Part shown: piece by piece, positions 57,831-64,000 of the stretch | How positions within the stretch are numbered: the stretch's first letter is position 1 | Layout: each line of letters begins with the position of its first letter | NCBI GenBank assembly: GCA_963669155.1 | Contig: OZ022587.1 | Coordinates: 729,939 to 793,938 of the forward strand | Source of the DNA: Arbacia lixula | Taxonomy: Eukaryota; Echinodermata; Echinoidea; Arbacioida; Arbaciidae | Reading direction: 5' to 3' | DNA: 64,000 bases | Made by a program: the position numbers and the translations under genes | The notes under the pieces: model-generated | The model's input: the letters and a program-made list of their open reading frames with translations, nothing else | What the model was told of the DNA's origin: nothing | Databases searched by the model: none

Positions 57831-60800
57831 CTAAAATAGAATCCTAACAGCTTCATGATAACTGTAATATGTACCAACAACTTCTGTTTCCACTGAATCT
57901 AATCCCTTGCTGTACACATGATCAATCAAAGTTCCATTCTCAGTTGTAGCACTTGATACATGTTGTTTATATCCTCTATTACACATTAGCTTCATGACTT
58001 GAGAAGAGTCTTTAAACAAGTCCTCATTAAAATCACCCATTACAATGCATCTCGTGCTTCTTTTGTGTAATTCATTAAGTAGATTGTCTAGACATTCACA
58101 GAATGATTTCATGCTATATAATGGAGGTCGATATACAACTGAAATAGCAACAGATATAGGATTTGTTATAAGAACTGCAATAAATTCCAAGTTGTCAACA
58201 GGAATCTTTAATCTAGATACATGTACATGCTTGATATACATTGCCATACCTCCATGTGATTGTTCTTTGAATTGCTTTCCATCACCAGAATTGCAGTATG
58301 AAAGATGTCGTGGCTGATGGTAAAATCTAAAGTTGTCTATAAGAACATCAAAAATATTCTCATCGTTTATCCATGTTTCTGTCAAACATATAAAATCTGT
58401 ATTTAAAAATTGACACTGGGATTTGAAATCTATAAAGTGCTGTTTCAAACCCTGTATATTTTGCATGATCAACGAGAAATTATGACCATTGACATCTTCA
58501 GAGGTGCTTTGCTCAATAAAAGGAGTCATTTTATCCATGCTTTCTTTGATTTGTGGATTACAGTGTATGCGTTTTTGATCAAAATTTTCTATGACAAGTC
58601 CAGATAAGGAAGTAACCCGACTGAGCCCAACATATGCTTGTCCAGATTGAAAAATTGTCTTTAATGACACAACAGCTTTGTCTAATGTCAAACCTTGTAC
58701 TTTATGAATGGTACATGCATAAGCAAGTTTAAGAGGAAATTGTTGCCTTATAATTTTCTTACCAATTGACTCTTGAGACAATTTAATTGAATGAATACCA
58801 ACATCAGCTTTGTCAAAATCAACTCGAATGCAAACTGGTTTAGACTTTGTCTGATCCCATATTATTTCTACTACATTACCAAAACATCCATTTGTAAGGC
58901 CTTTGTTAACATCAATGTTCTTTATCAACATGACTCTAGCATTAACAGCAATCCATAAATAATTTGGCAATTGAGTTTTTTTTCTTGTACAAGGCTTTTC
59001 ACGGATTTTATTTCCATTTCTAGCGTCTTTCTCAGTGTCCTCTGCTTTTATACATATCACATCATCACATTTTTTGTGCAATAATTTCTTGTTCCAAGCA
59101 TCTACTTCTTTGTTACTTGAATATATGTGGAGAACATTTGCACATTCTTCGCCAGTTTCACGAGATGTAAGCAAGGATATGTCTTCATCACACAAAATAT
59201 CTGCATGTTCTTTAACACGTAACCTGTTCAGAAGATGGGCAAATTTAACATCGTCTTTCTGTCTCATAATGTCCTCTAGTTCTACTTTCTTGAAATTATC
59301 ATTCCACAATCCACCTTCGAGTGTGTCAATATATAGAGAATTTCCAAATACAGGAGGTAATTGATACATATCTCCCACAGCTATAACCGAAACACCAGCA
59401 AAAGCAGTTTGATTACGGGATTGTTTTATTTGACGGAGTCGACTATGAATATAGTACATCAACTTTTGATCAACCATTGATATTTCATCGATTATTAAAA
59501 TTTGCAATTGACTTAATTTATTTCGAAGGACACTTATTTTCTCTTCACTAAGTGGCTGATAGGGCATCTGTGCATTAATTGGAATTGAAAGAACACCGTG
59601 TATCGTATGACCATTGATGTTGTATGCAGCTACTCCGGTAGGAGCCACTTTCAGTACTGAGACATCATCAGGATGGTGTAACATTCTGGCTAGTATACGA
59701 CTTACTTCATAGTAAATGGATTTAACCAAATGACTCTTTCCAGTGCCAGCACCACCAGTTATGAATATATGAAAAGGTTCCACCACTTTTCCATTCACTG
59801 TATCTAAACACCATTGACGTACTTTATAAAACACACTCTGTTGCTTTTTATTTAAAGACCTCATCAAAGAATGTCCATCTTGTTTAGATATTTTTGTTGA
59901 TCGAAATTCTATGCTATAATCATCTTTTTTTGGCTCACGTTTGAAATCAGGGATATCAAGGTCTCCATCACAATCCTCTAGGTCTACACTCTCTCTCGGA
60001 TGTTCAAGTCGCTCTACTTCAGTTTCTGGACACAGAAGACCCCAGGCATCTTCTTGTGGACCAAATTTGTTTAAGTGCTCTTGTGCTTTATCAATTGCGT
60101 CGGCGCTTATTTCAAAAACACTTTGATTGGTACACACAATTGACCTCACATTTTGTATTTCACATCCAAATAATTTTACAGAACCCTTTTCATAGAACTC
60201 TTGATGTGTCTTAAAAGTTGGAGGCTTCAATTGCTCATCATAATAATGTGGTAAAAACAGTTGTAATATGCTTAAGTAGTATTTGTCAGGTGAAGTGGAA
60301 GCAGAGAATCTGGGATATCTTATAATTGCATCTTTAGTGCGTGTACGTTTCTGAATATATCCTAAATTGTTATCCAATTTAAAGACATTTTTACTCTTTG
60401 TACTTGGTTCTTGTGATGCAGTTAAAATTCTATACTGAGAACAAAATGTTGCTAGACACATATTTTTGAATTCTGTAATTCTAGGTCGAGCTTTGTACCT
60501 GTCAAGTTTACTAGGCATCCAAATATTCTGATCATCATCTCCATCTGGTTTGTTTTGTATTACGCTTAACGGCAAACTCATTCTAACAGGATCAGGTCCA
60601 ACAGGAATGAATTCCACTTTTCTTGAACACTCTTTCAGTCTGAGACTACATACACGATAAACACTTTCTTGAGCAGACACTTCACGATTCTGCATATATG
60701 CCTGTCCAATTTTTTTCATACTTTCCTTGGCATCTTTATTTCCTTGTTCCATTTCGGTTAATGTGTGATTCAAAAGCATTCCCATTTCCCGTTCAGCTTT

Positions 60801-63800
60801 TGACATATAGGAAACGATGTAAGCTACACATGCATATGGATTGGTTACGTATTGCAGATCCATATTTGCATTCCAGCATCGAAGTAAGTTTGGATTGAAC
60901 TGATTAACCCATACATCTTGTGGATCTCTCTTGATGATTATATTGTCCTGTGAAGCAATTTCATTATGCGCTTTCTCAAATTGAGTTTGTGTAATACCAA
61001 GTTTCTCAAAGAGATGCCTTGTACTCTTGTATTCACTTCCATCAGATAAAGCATCTTTAACTGAACTTAACAATTCTTTTGCATCAGATTTAGCCTTTTC
61101 AGAAGCTTTGACTTGGCACTCAACATCACATTGATTTTTCCCCCAGTCACTAGCTTTATTCATTTCAGGTTTAATGATAAACGTTCTTTCAGATGGTGAT
61201 TTTGGAAAATGGAATCTACATGCTGTTCCTTTCTTTTTGCAAGATTTGGAATGTTTTTTACTGTGTTGTTGTACAGTGCTGACTATTTCATACAGTTCTG
61301 GATCTTCCTTTTCATCAGGAATCTGGCAGGAAATGTACTTATCTATGAATCGTATGACATCCTTATCTTTATCAATTCCCAACTCTGGAGCATTTTCAAC
61401 CCATAATAATGAATGTATGTGAGGGGAACCTCTTGCCTGGTATTCGACACGGTACACCATATCAATGATTTTACCAATTGGTGCAGCTGGAGACAAAATT
61501 ACTTTATTCATGAAAGTGTGAAATCTTTTATCAAACATTCTCGCAACTGTAACCGGATTTGATCTTAAAAGATTACACTTTTCTGTCCAATCCAATTCAG
61601 TAGATTTCCTGGAGTCTCCCTGCTGTGTTAACAATGTATTCATTATTTCTGGCCATCTCATATCTGCAGCTGAAAATGATGCAAACCATGTTGGCTTTCC
61701 AAGCTGTCGTACCATTGCCATCACATCTTTTTGTGTCTTTTGCCAATAAGGAGGTGTTCCACGAATTTGCTTTAGAAATTTATATCCTTTGTCTGATTTT
61801 AGTATCTTATGAACTGTTTCTGCATCTTTCAAATCTGAAGCAGTTATTGTTGAAGTGTCATCTTTTTTGTCTCGACTTTGCCTTAATGCAATAGAAACTT
61901 GTGACAAAACCTGTTGAATTTCATAAATATATTGTGCATAAAAGATGTAATCTGTACTTCGGGCAAATCTGTTATCGACATGCATCAGTCGATTTTGTAA
62001 ATAGCGTCCCAAGGTTATCTTCTCGTTTCTTCTATCATGAAATGTTGGTTGACCCTGTGGAAATAACACTGGAAAACATTTTGCTTCATTGCTTTCATCT
62101 TGCAAAACTGAAACAGGGCTTTTTCCTTCGCAAGGAGCGCAACATATGATGTCATCAAAGTACTGATCTAGAATTTCTTGTCCAATATCTGCAGGCTGCA
62201 AACATGTATCTAACTGAATTCCACATAATCTCTCTTCTAAATCATCTTCAGACTCATTGTTACCCTTCATTTCAGCATTTCGGGAATCGTCAATTTTGTC
62301 TTTCTCTTTATCTCGCTCTTCCTCAAGTTCTCTGATATCTTTTAAGATATGTGTTTCACCAAAATTTTCCAAGACTTCTGTTTCGTTATCATTTCCATTC
62401 TGATCTAATGTGTTTGTCCACTTATTATCTATGCCTATATCTAAGTACCACTTATTACTTCCTTTTAAATAGAGCAAAGCATTCATCAATTTTGTCTTAT
62501 CTACAAATTTGTACTTGTAGTAGCTTTTGAACGACAATTTTCTTTTCAGTTTAACACGAATCAATTGATCTTCTGTCTGTGGTCTGGGCAACATCTCTAC
62601 TGTTTCATAAGTATTTGAAGGTACGCATACGACTGGACCATGAACTCCATTTTGACCTCCTCTAGGCAAAGCCATTAACTTCATGAAAGGGATATTCAAT
62701 GCAATCAAGTGCTGTTCTAAACTGTTCAAATTTGCAAGTTCTACTGGAACTCTGTGAAGGTGTAAGTTGTTCACGTTTGCTTCTGCAGGTACTTTCCCAG
62801 ATTTCAGCTTATTGTGGCAGGTGAAACAAATCCATAGTGATGATCTAGTTGACTGGCTTATTTGACATGGTGATTTGCATTGTGAATCGCAAACATGTAA
62901 ATATTCCTCATTTATACACATTTGAAGCTTATAATTTGTCTTTCTACATGTTCTCACTTGATTCTGAAAGAGAAGTTTGAAGCAAACACAGCAAACAAAT
63001 TCTGGACCATGGGAAATAATATTTCTGAATTCTTGAAGTACATTATCAAACTTTGACATTTCCAGCATTTTAGCTACAGCCCTTTCTGTATTTTGTCTCA
63101 ATACACTTTGCCTAAAGTTCTCATTTGTTTTGTACTTCATTTTTAAGCTTAACAATTTCTGTTGTTTTATATCAATGTTCTTATACCTTGTTTGGGACAA
63201 GTTTTTCATATAAACCTTTTGCTTTTGTCGAAAATTTTCATTTCCTTTATATTTATGACTCATGTTACTTTTCATAGTAGCTTTTTGAGTTTGTTTGAAA
63301 TGGTCATTTTCCTTATATTTATTTTTCATGCTTACTCTCATGGTAGCTTTTTGTGTTTGTTTGAAATGGTCATTTTCCTTATATTTATTTCTTGTGCTCC
63401 TTCTCATAAGAGAACTATGCTTCTGTTTGAAATGTTCGTTGGTGGTATACAAATCTCTCATTTTAATTCGCATTGCACTTTTATGATTTTCTTTGTATTT
63501 CTCATTAGTGATATATTTCTGTTTATTTGATTGAAGAAGTTTAGATCTATACTGCAAATCAGAGTATTTACTTTTCATAGTATTGAGGTGTGTTTTCTGA
63601 AATTTTATATCATGTCTGTACTTTATGTTCTGCCTTTGTTTCTTGATTTTGTATGACATATCGTTGTCTTTTTTGTCATTACTTTTGTTTTCTTTTTTCA
63701 TCAATGCACGTTTTTCTCTCATTCGCTCTCTTCTGCGAACCTTAGTTTGATTGTAAGACTGTGGTGTACGCCTTTTCTTTGTTTTCCTGTCAATTGTTTT

Positions 63801-64000
63801 TACTTGCACATCAGGCATTTCTGATATATTATTTCCTTTAACATCCACCTCACTATCCAAAGAAAAAGATTCAGATGATTGGACTGACAAAACAACATCA
63901 TAATGAATGCAATGTGTATGTTTCAGGTAGATTCCTTTCTCAGTTGTCACACTTCCAACTTGGATATTTCGGCCACAAAATATGCTCCATCTACAAAGCT
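57831..64000 (-). CDS. Helentron Rep-helicase-endonuclease polyprotein (5' partial)
   Basis: One frame, open from the window edge to TAG at 57831-57833: over 2050 codons without a stop. Numbering from the GTG at 63948-63950. Residues 1-25: VGSVTTEKGIYLKHTHCIHYDVV, probably the end of an OTU-like protease (HYD). About 75-290: Lys-rich repeats of the KYKENDHFKQTQKATM type. About 320-480: Cys-rich domain, CCVCFKLL, WICFTCHNKL, LPRGGQNGVHGPV. About 660-1060: Rep, with HUH motif PHIHSLLW (843) and tyrosine motif YACVAYIVSYMSK (1040). About 1370-1780: PIF1-like helicase, GGAGTGKSH, LIIDEISMVD, GDMYQLPP, YACTIHKVQGLTL, AYVGLSRV. About 1820-2039: APE-like endonuclease, MQNIQGL, LTETWIN, YRPP, MGDFNEDL, ending YYSYHEAVRILF, where SDH is expected. 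First in-frame ATG is at 63818, but homology-like sequence starts before it, so the true start is outside. Confidence 0.9.
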   Translation of the reverse strand, partial: LCRWSIFCGRNIQVGSVTTEKGIYLKHTHCIHYDVVLSVQSSESFSLDSEVDVKGNNISEMPDVQVKTIDRKTKKRRTPQSYNQTKVRRRERMREKRALMKKENKSNDKKDNDMSYKIKKQRQNIKYRHDIKFQKTHLNTMKSKYSDLQYRSKLLQSNKQKYITNEKYKENHKSAMRIKMRDLYTTNEHFKQKHSSLMRRSTRNKYKENDHFKQTQKATMRVSMKNKYKENDHFKQTQKATMKSNMSHKYKGNENFRQKQKVYMKNLSQTRYKNIDIKQQKLLSLKMKYKTNENFRQSVLRQNTERAVAKMLEMSKFDNVLQEFRNIISHGPEFVCCVCFKLLFQNQVRTCRKTNYKLQMCINEEYLHVCDSQCKSPCQISQSTRSSLWICFTCHNKLKSGKVPAEANVNNLHLHRVPVELANLNSLEQHLIALNIPFMKLMALPRGGQNGVHGPVVCVPSNTYETVEMLPRPQTEDQLIRVKLKRKLSFKSYYKYKFVDKTKLMNALLYLKGSNKWYLDIGIDNKWTNTLDQNGNDNETEVLENFGETHILKDIRELEEERDKEKDKIDDSRNAEMKGNNESEDDLEERLCGIQLDTCLQPADIGQEILDQYFDDIICCAPCEGKSPVSVLQDESNEAKCFPVLFPQGQPTFHDRRNEKITLGRYLQNRLMHVDNRFARSTDYIFYAQYIYEIQQVLSQVSIALRQSRDKKDDTSTITASDLKDAETVHKILKSDKGYKFLKQIRGTPPYWQKTQKDVMAMVRQLGKPTWFASFSAADMRWPEIMNTLLTQQGDSRKSTELDWTEKCNLLRSNPVTVARMFDKRFHTFMNKVILSPAAPIGKIIDMVYRVEYQARGSPHIHSLLWVENAPELGIDKDKDVIRFIDKYISCQIPDEKEDPELYEIVSTVQQHSKKHSKSCKKKGTACRFHFPKSPSERTFIIKPEMNKASDWGKNQCDVECQVKASEKAKSDAKELLSSVKDALSDGSEYKSTRHLFEKLGITQTQFEKAHNEIASQDNIIIKRDPQDVWVNQFNPNLLRCWNANMDLQYVTNPYACVAYIVSYMSKAEREMGMLLNHTLTEMEQGNKDAKESMKKIGQAYMQNREVSAQESVYRVCSLRLKECSRKVEFIPVGPDPVRMSLPLSVIQNKPDGDDDQNIWMPSKLDRYKARPRITEFKNMCLATFCSQYRILTASQEPSTKSKNVFKLDNNLGYIQKRTRTKDAIIRYPRFSASTSPDKYYLSILQLFLPHYYDEQLKPPTFKTHQEFYEKGSVKLFGCEIQNVRSIVCTNQSVFEISADAIDKAQEHLNKFGPQEDAWGLLCPETEVERLEHPRESVDLEDCDGDLDIPDFKREPKKDDYSIEFRSTKISKQDGHSLMRSLNKKQQSVFYKVRQWCLDTVNGKVVEPFHIFITGGAGTGKSHLVKSIYYEVSRILARMLHHPDDVSVLKVAPTGVAAYNINGHTIHGVLSIPINAQMPYQPLSEEKISVLRNKLSQLQILIIDEISMVDQKLMYYIHSRLRQIKQSRNQTAFAGVSVIAVGDMYQLPPVFGNSLYIDTLEGGLWNDNFKKVELEDIMRQKDDVKFAHLLNRLRVKEHADILCDEDISLLTSRETGEECANVLHIYSSNKEVDAWNKKLLHKKCDDVICIKAEDTEKDARNGNKIREKPCTRKKTQLPNYLWIAVNARVMLIKNIDVNKGLTNGCFGNVVEIIWDQTKSKPVCIRVDFDKADVGIHSIKLSQESIGKKIIRQQFPLKLAYACTIHKVQGLTLDKAVVSLKTIFQSGQAYVGLSRVTSLSGLVIENFDQKRIHCNPQIKESMDKMTPFIEQSTSEDVNGHNFSLIMQNIQGLKQHFIDFKSQCQFLNTDFICLTETWINDENIFDVLIDNFRFYHQPRHLSYCNSGDGKQFKEQSHGGMAMYIKHVHVSRLKIPVDNLEFIAVLITNPISVAISVVYRPPLYSMKSFCECLDNLLNELHKRSTRCIVMGDFNEDLFKDSSQVMKLMCNRGYKQHVSSATTENGTLIDHVYSKGLDSVETEVVGTYYSYHEAVRILF
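57834..58490 (-). other. C-terminal APE-like endonuclease domain of the Helentron protein
   Basis: The domain follows the helicase directly. Retained: Asn in QNIQGL, Glu in LTETW, YRPP, and Asp/Asn in GDFN. The final catalytic motif, normally SDH, reads SYH (AGT TAT CAT), one base from GAT. The fold resembles CR1-type LINE endonucleases, a known hallmark of Helentrons. Confidence 0.85.

Larger units (their letters stand above)
52930..64000 (-). mobile_element. Helentron (Helitron2-type) element with 3' tandem array, partial
   Basis: The coding part (57831-64000) and the tandem units to its left are linked by a diverged unit at 57285-57480, between the stop codon and the array. I therefore treat the array as part of the element's 3' region (inference). 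The 5' end is outside the window, and the 3' terminus could not be fixed. Confidence 0.6.

Overview
AT-rich, intron-rich and repeat-dense DNA from a metazoan. The long-intron receptor gene, the Helentron with a fused endonuclease, the RTE and CR1-like LINEs and the satellites suggest a marine invertebrate, perhaps an echinoderm or another invertebrate deuterostome; the clade is an inference. There is no prokaryotic operon, CRISPR array or rRNA in the window.

Positions 1-24330 hold a head-to-tail duplicated receptor tyrosine kinase-like locus on the minus strand. The complete copy runs from 20943 down to 6051. I assembled 17 coding exons with compatible phases: signal peptide, three Ig domains, linkers, a transmembrane helix, a juxtamembrane part, a kinase domain and a short C-tail, about 701 residues. 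The kinase has VAIR for VAIK, Ser at the alpha-C Glu position, HGT for HRD and DYG for DFG, so it is predicted to be a pseudokinase. Its Ig2 exon carries one extra base. A second copy (1-5430) keeps the distal 5' flank, one linker exon, the TM exon and the start of a juxtamembrane exon. It lacks about 7 kb that in the complete copy carries the signal-peptide and Ig exons; the rest lies left of the window.

Positions 24330-34330 are nested transposons. A TIR element built of TTCCGAAGGTTCG motifs contains a decayed RTE LINE. Next to it is a nearly intact CR1-like LINE whose ORF2 is split by one extra A. CACACTGTG repeats lie on both outer sides.

Positions 34330-52650 have no well-supported host gene. 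They hold a 5'-truncated LINE with a 9-bp target-site duplication (36117-37855), a dead LINE split by two later LINE fragments, each with its own target-site duplication (40205-42620), diverged tandem repeats, a LINE RT fragment, a pair of tandem hairpins, a duplicated 1.2-1.6 kb noncoding repeat and a tRNA-derived SINE between its two copies.

Positions 52930-64000 are a Helentron on the minus strand. One frame of more than 2039 codons encodes the likely end of an OTU-like protease, Lys-rich repeats, a Cys-rich domain, a HUH Rep, a PIF1-like helicase and an APE-like endonuclease whose SDH motif reads SYH. Beyond its stop codon lies a recent tandem array of 864-bp units whose sequence is related to the element's own 3' flank.
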